A stretch of DNA of 28,538 nucleotides from Larix sibirica (GCA_004151065.3 NWUY0300067206.1:1-28538), one strand, 5' to 3'. Positions 1 through 8,039 are shown, numbered from the stretch's first letter. Notes: a model not told the origin generated them from the sequence alone. Made by a program: numbers and translations.

Positions 1-456
1 GAAGGTAAAACATCGCCGACAAAGTTACAATAATAAAATACAAGTAGAATATTCTTCGAAGTTACATTAATTCAACACCCCTATGTGCAATTCCTCAATA
101 TATGGCTAGATGCCTGCTTCTTCTCTCGATCTTCATGTACATCTCTCTTCAATTTCTGCCATATGCCTTTACGATAATCCTCGTCTAAATCTTTGGGCCA
201 GCTTCTATACTTGGCTTTATAATACTCTCGAAAAGGTGTGACTGCAGATGCCTCCTTACTAATTGCTAGATATTCCTGATATCAAAGCATGTATAGATTT
301 TCCAAAATCTCAGCCTGCCTCTGAGCAAACTCATTTTGTCTCTTGACCAAGTCACTCAATATCCTGAGCACACTCTCCTTTGAAGGATCTCACCTATCTC
401 ATCCATTAATGTCTCATGCAATCACAAGTTGGCAAGATCACATGCTCTGATACCAC
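1..456 (-). mobile_element. LTR retrotransposon: start of internal region with primer-binding site
   Basis: Read on the minus strand, the sequence directly after the LTR is G followed by TGGTATCAGAGC (455 to 444), the classic plant primer-binding site complementary to the 3' end of initiator-Met tRNA. A degenerate coding stretch follows. The other LTR and the rest of the element lie beyond position 1, so the superfamily (Copia or Gypsy) cannot be decided. The tRNA-Met primer site is established knowledge; assigning the whole segment to one element is inferred from continuity. Confidence 0.75.
81..420 (-). pseudogene. gag-like remnant next to the primer-binding site
   Basis: From about 377 down to the stop at 81-83 one frame is open except for a single internal TGA. 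It encodes a charged, helix-prone peptide: a heptad-like segment (ILSDLVKRQNEFAQRQAEIL), then residues rich in Lys, Tyr and Trp (SWPKDLDEDYRKGIWQKLKR). A short start-proximal piece (MDEIGEIL) lies in another frame just upstream, so at least one frameshift separates them. Position immediately after the primer-binding site and the charged composition suggest the N-terminal part of a gag protein. No zinc knuckle or protease is visible, and I do not recognise the family by sequence. It is broken and probably non-functional. Confidence 0.45.
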
Positions 457-1804
457 TGTAATGTCCCCACATCAAATGGACATTTGATTGTTGATTGTGT
501 ATTTTTAACAAACAATTTGAATTACATCGATTTATGACTTTCATTAAACACTTGCATTCACAAAAACATTTCATCAAATAATTTGCGATCATACACAAGA
601 TGAGAAGGATAACATTGGCATTTTATTATGAAATGGATGGCAACAACAATAGAATCTAAAGGCTGCTATGGCAACTACACTACCCAAGAACACAATGAAC
701 CTGAAACTATGCCAATGTTGCAACAGTTGTGACCTCTTCCATTGAATTCGAGCTTGATGGGTTCGACTCAACTCTCCCAAGAATTTTCGACCTCCCTAGC
801 AGCTCGTTTCCACAAGAGAGTTTCAGCCCACACAAGTCAGATTTGCCTTAGCAAGGAAATCAACCTCCAAAATGAAGATTGTCCTCAACAAGAAGATCGG
901 TCCCCTCCACCAAATTCGCCCTTTCCCATCAACTTAGCCTTCACAATAGTTCCAACACCCCTTTTCTGAAGATGACTCGACCCCACAGTTCTGGCCTTCA
1001 CAAAAATTCCAACACCCCCATAGTTGATGGTCTCCTCACCATAGTGCCATGACTCTTCCCTCTAAACCCGCGATTATGCAAGGAATTGACCCCTTGTGTC
1101 GATTCTCTCACCCCCACAAAAAAGCCACAGATCACATGCAATTGGGCTCGGCCCTCTTCAATTGACCACGGCACCTCCATGTGAAGAATCAATGTCTCAA
1201 AGAGTGCCGTAATCCTCCCTCAAAAGAACTTGGCCTTCCCAAATGTATTTGAGCTCTCCCCAACAGAAGATTTCGACCCCTAGGATGAATTTGTCCCTCG
1301 ACCTCCACAACAAACTTGGTTTCTTCCTTTGGAATAAGTTGCCACAATGGAATTCGGCCCTCAAGGAAGAGATTTGGCCTCCCTAAGGAAATCGACCTCT
1401 ACAAGTGAATTTGGTCTCCACAAGCAATTTGGCCCCTTCACAATAAATGGCCCAAACCAAAATGCAAATCCTCCAGATGAAAGATCAATAGCTCAAATGG
1501 AAACCCTGATTGGATTCCCCTATGTATTTAGCTAGGGTGGAATCTTGCACCACCGACATCAAACAACAATGGAAGGGTTTTGCCAAACCCTAACGAAAAC
1601 CCTAGTTTACCAAGCTACTCCACATGAGATCCAATCCAAAATACATGATGCCCACATGAGGCATTGCCACTCTTCTTATCTTCCTTTGGAGTTTCATACC
1701 ATGGGAAATACCACCTTAAATGTCACTTTTTAAAAATAAAATATTTTAGGCCTAAGTGACATCTAATAACCCCTTGGATTGATCACCTGGAAAGGGACAT
1801 CACA
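457..1804 (-). repeat. 5' long terminal repeat (about 1.35 kb)
   Basis: The segment begins TGTAATGTCCC at 457 and ends GGGACATCACA at 1804, so it has TG...CA termini with an 11-bp imperfect terminal inverted repeat. The primer-binding site lies one base beyond its left end. In the minus orientation it is therefore the 5' LTR. An AATAAA signal lies at 622-627 (minus), suitable for the R region. The right boundary coincides with the point where LINE reverse-transcriptase coding sequence starts, which supports 1804 as the insertion junction. The middle (about 760-1460) is pyrimidine-rich with degenerate short modules. The partner LTR is outside the window, so the target duplication cannot be checked. 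Confidence 0.65.
622..627 (-). promoter_or_regulatory. AATAAA polyadenylation signal in the LTR
   Basis: The plus strand reads TTTATT here, giving AATAAA in the orientation of the element. It lies about 170 bp from the LTR's primer-site end, a usual place for the R/U5 border. Motif only. Confidence 0.35.
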
Positions 1805-3062
1805 ATTTAGTGGCAGATCCGATAAGGGTGACCCATCTTCTATTCGTAGATGATGTCCTATTATTTGGAGAAGGATTGGTAAGATAAGGGTGGTTCATCA
1901 AACAAATTTTAGTGTTGTTTTGTTTAGCTACCAAGATGGATATCAATCTTACCGAGATGGATATCAATCTCGATAAATCTCTTATTCTTTGTGATGGCCT
2001 TTTCCCGTATGTGGAAGTGGAGTTTCATCAGATGTTTTCCTTTCATATGGAATTGCTTGACAGTGGGTTGAAGTACTTAGGTTATTTCTTGAAACCCAAT
2101 GACTACAAGGTCGTCAACTGGACATGGCTTGTCAAAAAAATTGAAAAGAGGATCAACTGTTGGTGTTTTAGATGGCTCTCTATTGGAGGCAGATTAGTCT
2201 TGGTTAAAGATGCTTTAGAAAGCATACCAATTTATTGGCTATCTCTTGCTTATGCACCAAAAAGAATTCTAGACTTTATCAGAAGAGGATGTTTTCGTTT
2301 CTTGTGGTCAAGCAGAAAATAGAAGGGGATTATACCTTTGGTGAAATGGGAATCCTTAGCTAAACCAAAGAAAGGAGGTGGATGGGGATTGAAGAATGTG
2401 TATTTGTTCGAGCAAGCATTGGCAGCAAAAAGCCTTGGGCGGCCTTTTTTCTGATGGCTTGTGGGGAAGATCATGAAACAAAAATACTTTAGTTCTTTTT
2501 ATTGTCAAACAGTGGATTCGAGTTGAGCCAAAGTCTACCATAGGTGCTTCAAACATCTGGAAGAGTATGATCCGTGCTTTTCCATTTCTTGGACGTTGGG
2601 TGGCTTGGAAAATAGGCAAGGAAGATCATGTGGGCCTTGGAGAGGATCAATGGGCAAGTGCGGCAAATAACTACCTTCTTTCTCAAGATCTGAGAAATTT
2701 TTTAAGAGATCATGGTTTTTCCAAGCTTGCAGATGTAAGAAAGTGTGATACTCAAGTTAGTCAGTTTCAATCCTGGCTCTCGGAAGACGATCTTGGTCTT
2801 TACGGTGGTTTGACACAAGAATGGAGGATCTATACACAAACTCTTGCTCATAATGCAATTGTTCTGGACGAGGAAGAAGATCAGTTGGTATGGTCTTGGA
2901 ATAAGGGCACAGGTATTCTAACACCACTAAATTGGGGTGTGAAGCTCTCACTATCTCTAATGAGGAAGGTGAAGGAAAATGGTGGTGGTCGATCTCTTGG
3001 AAATGGAAGAGTCCTTTAAAGGCCCAATTTTTTGTCTAGATGGCGACGACAAGCAAAGTTCT
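1805..3062 (+). pseudogene. LINE (L1-type) ORF2 fragment: reverse transcriptase to zf-RVT, 5' part
   Basis: Translation from 1831 gives THLLFVDDVLLFGEG with the RT catalytic FVDD box at 1843-1854. The frame continues, with stops at 1885 and near 2320, through conserved post-catalytic LINE motifs: LKYLGYFLKPNDY, then FRWLSIGGRLVLVK, then GGGWGLKNVYLFEQALAAKS. A frameshift between about 2440 and 2530 moves the reading to another frame (KSMIRAFPFLGRWVAWKIG), and another near 2980 leads into WKWKSPLKAQFFV, the start of the zf-RVT region. Upstream RT and endonuclease domains are missing, cut by the LTR insertion. The domain order and motifs are typical of plant L1 ORF2. Stops and frameshifts show it is inactive. 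Confidence 0.9.
1936..1977 (+). repeat. 21-bp tandem duplication inside the LINE RT
   Basis: ATGGATATCAATCT recurs at 1936 and 1957, so the translation shows MDINLTE followed by MDINLDK. The second copy matches the expected coding continuation. It is an in-frame duplication, probably from replication slippage. Confidence 0.8.
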
Positions 3063-3243
3063 AACCATAGTAGCATAATTCGAGTACGAATACGGATGCA
3101 AATACGATTCAATACGAAAAAAATACGTAATGAAAAAATCTAATACGAATAAAATACGGGAGTAGACTTCTTATATATAATANCATACCTTGATTCTCTA
3201 CCTAGAATAACAGGTGTTGGCATTCTCTCGTGGACTAGCCCTT

Positions 3244-3263
3244 AAAAAAAAAAAAAAAAAAAA
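3244..3263 (+). repeat. 20-base poly(A) tract inside the inverted-repeat element
   Basis: There are twenty consecutive A residues after GACTAGCCCTT. The tract lies between the two copies of the left terminus. It could be the tail of a small retroposed fragment (about 3183-3263), or a simple repeat. Confidence 0.6.
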
Positions 3264-3303
3264 CACATGCTTATCATAACTTGGTTTTAAGGTCAATGTT
3301 TTA

Positions 3304-3360
3304 AACCATAGTAGCATAATTCGAGTACGAATACGGATACGATTCAATATGAAAAATATA
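3304..3360 (+). repeat. Second copy of the element's left terminus
   Basis: From 3304 the sequence repeats the left terminus found at 3063, with 35 identical bases. A 6-bp difference follows, then ACGATTCAATA continues in both copies. The element therefore carries its left end twice, 241 bp apart, while only one right end is present. Confidence 0.8.
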
Positions 3361-3721
3361 CAAGAATATACCATAAATGTACAACTTAGACATGTTATTT
3401 ACAATCAAAATTACTATTTAAAAAACAAAAATATTGTGAGAGACGGTACTTAGCTATTAATAATTATTTCAATAAGAGTAAAATCGTATTTACTGGAAAA
3501 GAATTAATTTTTAGGAAGTATGAATTTGAATGTATTTATATTTTATAGTGTTTAAATAATTAAAATTTGATTTTTTCAAATTGATTTTCAAANATTTAAT
3601 TGCCCACTAGTAGTAGGAAACCGTATTCGTATTACACCTAAACCGAATATTCGACGAATTCTGAATTGGACCGAATTTCCATACACGAAAGTCCAATACG
3701 GCCGAATTATGTTACTATGGT

Positions 3722-4080
3722 TCTTACATGGGACAATGGGCAAAAGCGCGGTTGGCAAGGACCGAATAGATGCGCAATGTGTGAGGTTGACAAAGAATCG
3801 GTGAACCATCTCTTTGTTTCATGCTCTTTTGATGTGCAGGTGTTGCAAGAGGTAATCCGAACACTAAAGTGTCCAAGATTGTGGAACTATGGGGTGCTCG
3901 AGCAATGTATGAGGCATTTGGGTACAGGATACAATGGTAAGATCCTTTATTGAGTTGCCTTCTTATGTGCTTTGGGGATAATGGCTTTATTGAAATTGAG
4001 TGTTATTTGGAGGTCGTTTTTATTGCTCTTTCGAGAGCTTGACTGAGCTAATGTATACTTTGATTTCTTCTTTAAAAAAA
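3722..4080 (+). pseudogene. LINE ORF2 fragment: zf-RVT 3' part and 3' end
   Basis: Directly after the inserted element the LINE reading resumes as TWDNGQKRGWQGPNRCAMCE, followed by VNHLFVSCSF. This is the CxxC…HLFxxC pattern of the zf-RVT zinc-binding domain found C-terminal to plant LINE reverse transcriptase. The frame stays open to 3953, and hydrophobic residues typical of the segment downstream of zf-RVT follow after a stop. The copy ends with TTTAAAAAAA at 4074-4080, a LINE-like 3' tail. No RNase H domain is present, unlike the copy at 8040-9830, so this copy either belongs to a subfamily without it or has lost it. Confidence 0.85.
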
Positions 4081-4208
4081 CAAATATAGAGTTTTTGTTT
4101 TGGAAAACCAAATATTACTTGAAATTGGAGTTTAACATGTTTCTCATTGTAAGCAACTTGAAACATGTGTCAAATTTGAAACACAACATATGATTTAACA
4201 ACATGAAA
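4081..4208. other. AT-rich non-coding stretch, probable intron
   Basis: I see no coding frame here. GAGTTTAAC-type words appear (for example near 4130) that resemble the tandem repeat just downstream, suggesting this sequence is the source of that repeat. Confidence 0.4.
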
Positions 4209-4312
4209 ATAGAGTTTAACATGAGTGTATGGGTATAGAGTTTAACCTGTATTAATGAAAATAGAGTTTAACATGAGTGTATGGGTATAGAGTTTAACCT
4301 ATATGAATTGGC
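4209..4312 (+). repeat. 26-bp tandem repeat, four copies in a 52-bp higher-order pattern
   Basis: ATAGAGTTTAAC occurs at 4209, 4235, 4261 and 4287, exactly 26 bp apart. Copies 1 and 3 continue ATGAGTGTATGGGT, while copies 2 and 4 continue CTGTATTA or CTATATGA. Copies 1+2 were therefore duplicated as a 52-bp unit. The near-identity of the two 52-bp halves indicates a recent event. Confidence 0.95.
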
Positions 4313-4650
4313 TCACTGCTCATGGTCTTAATGTGCATTATTTTTTTAATGGTAACACTTGTGACTTGGATGCTCATTTAAAGATTATGTGGAAAAATAG
4401 TCACAAATTTGTTTGAAATAATTCATTGGTTTTGTGTGTCCATTTTTTACTGTCTTGCTCTCCAATATCATTATTACTTTTGTAATTTAATAAGCAAGAA
4501 TAATTGAATCACTAAAAGTTAAACTGCAGCCTAAGCATTAATTATTCTAACCGAAATTCCACTCTTACCTTAAAAACATGTCCTCAATTTTTAAAAGTTT
4601 AAAATTGTAAATATATTTAAGCACAATTTAGGCAACTTTCCTGTATCCGT
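4313..4650. other. AT-rich non-coding stretch, probable intron
   Basis: No ORF, motif or repeat that I can support. If the gene at 5233-5716 is intact, this lies in its first intron. Confidence 0.4.
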
Positions 4651-4709
4651 ACTATGGTGAACTTCCATACACGAAACTGCCATAACAGCTGAATCTTGCT
4701 ACTGTGGTT
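4651..4709. repeat. Diverged right end of the same inverted-repeat element family
   Basis: ACTTCCATACACGAAA, GAATCTTGCTACTGTGGTT and the spacing between them parallel TTTCCATACACGAAA … GAATTATGTTACTATGGTT at the right end of the element at 3063-3721. I cannot find the matching left end upstream, so this is a truncated older copy or a remnant of an excision or deletion. Confidence 0.65.
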
Positions 4710-5232
4710 GTATTTACAAAGAAAAATATTACATAATCCTACAATGCCTTAAATTCCAGAACTCCATAACTATAAACTATAAATCCTTCAAAGCGAAATT
4801 CTCGCACAAAGACAAAATGGCTTCGTGGAGAGTCCATAGTTAATGGAGAAGTAAGCAAAGCAAATTTAAAATTAAGCCAAGCAGCAAGATCACGAGAACA
4901 TGCAAAGGGCAAGAACATTTTTACATACATAATCCGACCATTTTCCTAAATCCGTCCACAATACTAAACATGGAATCACTAACAGAATACTAAACATCAA
5001 AGAACTAACATAGGAGAGGGAGTTTCCTGTACAAATGGAATAAATTTCGTTGGCAATTTCGTCGGCAAACAACGCTTAATGATTCTGATAATTCTGCGTC
5101 CAAGGGAATAAAAATACATTCCCCAAGCTTTCTACATTACTACTGCTCCTCCCTAGCAATCAGGTTCGGATAATTTCTTTGTACTAATTAAACTGTGGCT
5201 TTAGCATAATTATCATGAGACAAAATAAATAC
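4710..5232. other. Start of first intron of the minus-strand gene (non-coding)
   Basis: On the minus strand this sequence follows the splice donor at 5232/5231. I searched it by eye for the next exon of the VIR3/At5g27290 family, which should begin with a conserved Leu-Glu-Gly segment, and did not find it. Short open frames here have no recognisable content. Confidence 0.5.
5231..5232 (-). promoter_or_regulatory. Splice donor of the first intron
   Basis: On the minus strand the exon end reads ACATAG followed by GTATTT. The phase (one base of the next codon in the exon) matches the family protein continuing with Val. This supports an intact exon rather than a processed pseudogene. Confidence 0.65.
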
Positions 5233-5716
5233 CTATGTTCTTGAATTTTCCAAAATTGGGGAGAAATCCTCTTCTCTGAAGGAATTCATAAGTCCTTCCC
5301 ACTAATTTCATGTCCTCGGCATTCAAGCAGGCGTCGAGTATCATCCAATTTATTCCAGGCTCCAATGAAGAAGTGGGCCGGGTTCGAATATTGGACGAGG
5401 AAACCAAGGCAATGTCTTGGTCTCTCAATTGCGACCTCCGCTGCTGTAAATCTTCAAAAGACAGGCGCTCTTCAAGAGATTCCAGAAAGTTCAGAGCGCG
5501 CACGAGGTCCTTCTCCTGTACAGCGTCTTCGTATTCCTTCCATTCCCGCCCACTAGATGCCCTCGCTCGCCAATATTTGATTTTGCCGTCGCATTTTGTG
5601 CCCGGGGGTGCATGCCGTAGCTGAGGTCGTATGAGGTGGGGCGGAGTTGGTAGAAAATTGAGGGGTTTGGATGAAGGATGAGCGATCGACGAGAAACAGG
5701 CGAGGACGATTGCCAT
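5233..5716 (-). CDS. First coding exon of a chloroplast VIR3/At5g27290-type (FtsH-like) protein
   Basis: Translation starts at ATG 5716-5714; the frame is open further upstream but contains no earlier ATG. Residues 1-55 are rich in Ser, Pro, Leu and Arg with few acids and end in WRARASS, a good chloroplast transit peptide. The mature N-terminus then reads GREWKEYEDAVQEKDLVRAL, followed by ILDACLNAEDMKLVGRTYEF and FLPNFGKF. I recognise this order from the Arabidopsis At5g27290/VIRESCENT3 family: plant chloroplast proteins resembling FtsH M41 proteases, with membrane segments and a metalloprotease-like domain further on. The exon ends at G5233 before a GTATTT donor, splitting a codon after G, which fits the Val that follows in the family. 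The GC-rich coding sequence has no stop or frameshift. Later exons are not visible down to position 1, so the gene either has a very large intron or is a 5' fragment. Function in plastid development is inferred from the family. Confidence 0.75.
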
Positions 5717-5831
5717 TGAAACATCACATTTTGTGGGTGATTGAAATGAAATTGTTTTATGCGCCCGCAACGAGATTATCAGTGATTCTTATTTGTACAC
5801 GAATTATGATAATATAATTCGTGGATTGTCA

Positions 5832-5985
5832 TTTTTTTTATATATAATTTTATTTTGATATAACCCGTGAATTGACATCCGGTTAGAGTCATTATATATC
5901 TTTCTTTTTTATCGCAAAGAAAAAGCAGTTTTTTTATATTTACATTATGCTGATATAAATCGTGAATTGACATCGGTTAGAGTCT
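5832..5985 (+). repeat. Direct repeat in the promoter of the minus-strand gene
   Basis: A block of about 57 bp occurs twice, about 95 bp apart. Both copies have a T-run, TATAT, then GATATAA, CGTGAATTGACATC and GGTTAGAGTC. CGTGGATTGTCAT near 5820 may be a third, partial copy. The distal copy carries a few substitutions. Confidence 0.8.
5837..5844 (-). promoter_or_regulatory. TATA box of the chloroplast-protein gene
   Basis: The minus strand reads TATATAAA about 121 bp upstream of the ATG at 5716. A start site about 30 bp downstream would leave a leader of roughly 90 bases, normal for a plant gene. The box lies within the first copy of the direct repeat at 5832-5985. Confidence 0.5.
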
Positions 5986-6009
5986 ACACCCCTATTTACC
6001 CATATTGGC

Positions 6010-7077
6010 CTTTTCGCATAGTTTCCTACTAAAGAATTTTATGTCACTTCTTAGCTACCGCCTTGTTGTTTTGTTTTAGAATGACGATGAAAAATGGCAA
6101 TAATAGCCTTGCCTCTGTTTCCCTCCTCCCTTGATGCTCTAACCTTTGACATCTCTTTCTTTCTTTCCTCTTGTTGTTTAATAGTTTAATCTTCCTCTAG
6201 AAAAAACTGAGAGCCCCTCAAGAGTTGCTTCTTCTTAGGAGAATTTGCTTGTCACGTGCACTTGATAAGATGATTTTTATGGGCCTACCTCTCTCATCAC
6301 TAGGTTTACCCAACCTCCATGCTTGGAAAATTCAGCCTTACCAAAGTAGCTTGTCCTTTAAAAAGTCACTTGCAAGATAGAGAGTGCATTCATTTTTTCC
6401 ATAATCTCTCACACCTTTAATGATTATGTTTGTTGCTTTGTCTTGTCTTTCTTTGGTTTCTTTGTCTTGCATGTTGTCCCCTTGGATGTTTGCTTCTTTT
6501 ACTTTTTCTTCTTATTTTTCCATATTAGCATAATTTCTAATAGCTTGTGCCCAGGTTTTGGAATTTTTTGCAAAACCTTTGTTTTCTTCTTCTCTTACTT
6601 TTACTCCCTGGTTGTTTATTTGTTAAACTGCTTTCCCTTCATCCTTGGATGTTTTAGAGTTTAGCACATCTCTAATTTCCATTGTAGATCATTTCATGAT
6701 TTGCTAGGAAGCCTTCATGTCTTGTCATTCAATTTTCCCTACCACAAGAGCTTCTTGCAACAATGTCACTTGATCTTTTAAGGCCTTATTGCTTTCTATT
6801 AAACACTGATTTTCTATTGTTGATAGACGGATTTAAGGTCTCTCCCTACTCTTTGCCTTCCAAAACCTCCAATCTCCTATTGGCATTTAGTAACTCTTGC
6901 ACATAAAAGGTGGATGACCAAGTGAGAGGTGTGGATGTGGGACTATATAAGGCAGGATCATTATTGCCTTTAGCCCTGTTGTTGCCACTCCCTTGCAAAA
7001 GAGACTTGCTTGAATGTTTATTATGGAGGGCCAAAATATTTTCCCTTTGAAACTGTTTTCTCCTTATCGGCCCCCAT
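6010..7077 (-). pseudogene. LINE ORF1-like protein: coiled coil, RRM-like and C-terminal domain
   Basis: An ATG at 7077-7075 begins MGADKEKTVSKGKYFG; after a frameshift the reading continues (NNRAKGNNDPALYSP … VQELLNANRRLEVLEGKE). A second frame shift leads to heptads (IENQCLIESNKALKDQ, VTLLQEAL), then a Lys/Glu-rich linker (EENKGFAKNSKTWAQAIRNY). The next block runs NIIIKGVRDYGKNECTLYLA, FQAWRLGKPSDERGRPIKII, LSSARDKQILL, and ends KVRASREEGNRGKAIIAI. This order (coiled coil, RRM-like fold with RPIKIIL and DKQILL, basic C-terminal domain) parallels the L1 ORF1p type, an RNA-binding trimer. Most plant LINEs instead carry DUF4283 plus zinc knuckle. Stops and frameshifts make it inactive. No ORF2 follows; the copy ends at the promoter repeat near 5990. 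The domain assignment is by pattern, not by search. Confidence 0.55.
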
Positions 7078-7700
7078 TTTAGACGGGTAGCTTGTTGTTT
7101 TAAAATACCCCAAAAATGCTTGGCATTAACCCAAACCCACTTCCTGCTTTGCTTGATGAAGCAATTTTCACTTCACCTAAATGGTTCGCTTCAATAGGTA
7201 CGAGTATCTCTTTCCCATTTTTCACGTATGATGTTGAATGTATTTCAATTACTATAAGGGACAAGAAAACACAAGATAGGGAACATGACTAAATACATGT
7301 CTGCCTATTGGGATGAAAGATGAGTCGACTGGGCCCAACTTCCCGGGAGTTCTTATCGTTTTCCTCTTTCCACTTTAGATCCAAATGTTTACACACCACT
7401 ACAGGCCCGTTTTTCGAGCACCCACATTTTGAGCACAGCTCTGGGCTTCCTCCCCTCCAACGTGTCTAAATCCGATAGGGTATGCGATGGGATGTAATGA
7501 TTATCTTTGTGGTGGGAGGAATATGCTTTGGTCATTGGTTGTTTCAATCTCCTTGTTCCATTTGGGTTAATAAGAGATAATGGAGGGAAGACGAAAATTG
7601 AAGTGCATGCTGCCTCACGGATGCTGTAAAAATCGAAACATGACTTATGATGAATTGAATTAAATCGAAACATGCCTTCCAAAGGAAAAGTAGTTTCTTG
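7078..7700. other. Possible 5' leader of the ORF1-bearing LINE; no supported gene
   Basis: This lies directly upstream (in minus orientation) of the ORF1-like start and is GC-richer than its surroundings, as LINE 5' regions often are. A 97-codon minus frame at 7389-7682 has no recognisable content and contains a duplicated AAATCGAAACATG (near 7628 and 7661). I do not call it a gene. Confidence 0.3.
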
Positions 7701-8039
7701 ATATTTACATTACTAAATTAAATATAATTTTTTACATCTCTATACATAAATTGTATTGTTCATATATTCTCAAGGATGACCTAACTCCCCCCAAAAAATT
7801 ATTAGATCGTATATTTTCAAGGATTATAAACTCTAATACGAAACTCCAAACAAGTATCAAAATAAGTCGAGAATAAAAACTAAAACTGGAAAACAACAAG
7901 CTATGCCACTACTAACTGTATTTGAGTCCCATTTTTACATTCATCTAAAATCATCTCAAATTGTTAAACAATATAAAAAACAAACACCAAACTAATATGC
8001 CTTAAAAGAACTAGAAGAAATCAAGTTGTGATCCTAAAA
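7701..8039. other. AT-rich non-coding stretch
   Basis: No coding frame, repeat or regulatory signal that I can support. It lies between the LINE leader and the 3' end of the next LINE fragment. Confidence 0.5.

Larger units (their letters stand above)
3063..3721. mobile_element. Terminal-inverted-repeat element (MITE-like) inserted in the LINE
   Basis: The left end reads ACCATAGTAGCATAATTCG (from 3064) and the reverse complement of the right end (to about 3721) reads ACCATAGTAACATAATTCG, matching at 18 of 19 positions. Removing the insert rejoins LINE codons on both sides (…MATTSKVL / TWDNGQKRG), which fixes the boundaries within a few bases. A short target duplication of the type TCT/TTCT is possible, but its exact length is ambiguous. 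Subterminal AATACG/CGTATT motifs recur at both ends. There is no coding capacity, so it is non-autonomous. TIR length and short duplication do not settle the superfamily. Confidence 0.8.

Noticed and set aside
742-969. Plus-strand 75-codon frame in the LTR
   Set aside because: Formed by the pyrimidine-rich degenerate modules; no domain, and opposite to the element's transcription.
1580-1608. Telomere-like AAACCCTAA next to AAAACCCTAG
   Set aside because: Only two imperfect units; a telo-box in an LTR is possible but there is no interstitial telomeric array.
1805-1822. GTGGCAGATCC after the LTR end as a second primer-binding site in plus orientation
   Set aside because: It diverges from TGGTATCAGAGC at several positions, and the same bases read in frame into the LINE reverse transcriptase.
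5310-5624. Plus-strand open frames of 104 and 63 codons
   Set aside because: Antisense shadows of the GC-rich chloroplast-protein exon on the minus strand.
5717-5770. Extending the chloroplast-protein exon to an earlier start at 5770
   Set aside because: The codon there is TTG, not ATG; the first ATG in frame is at 5716 and starts a good transit peptide.
6443-6664. Plus-strand Phe-rich membrane-like frame of 73 codons
   Set aside because: It is the antisense of the Lys/Glu-rich linker of the ORF1-like pseudogene; AAA/GAA codons read as TTT/TTC.
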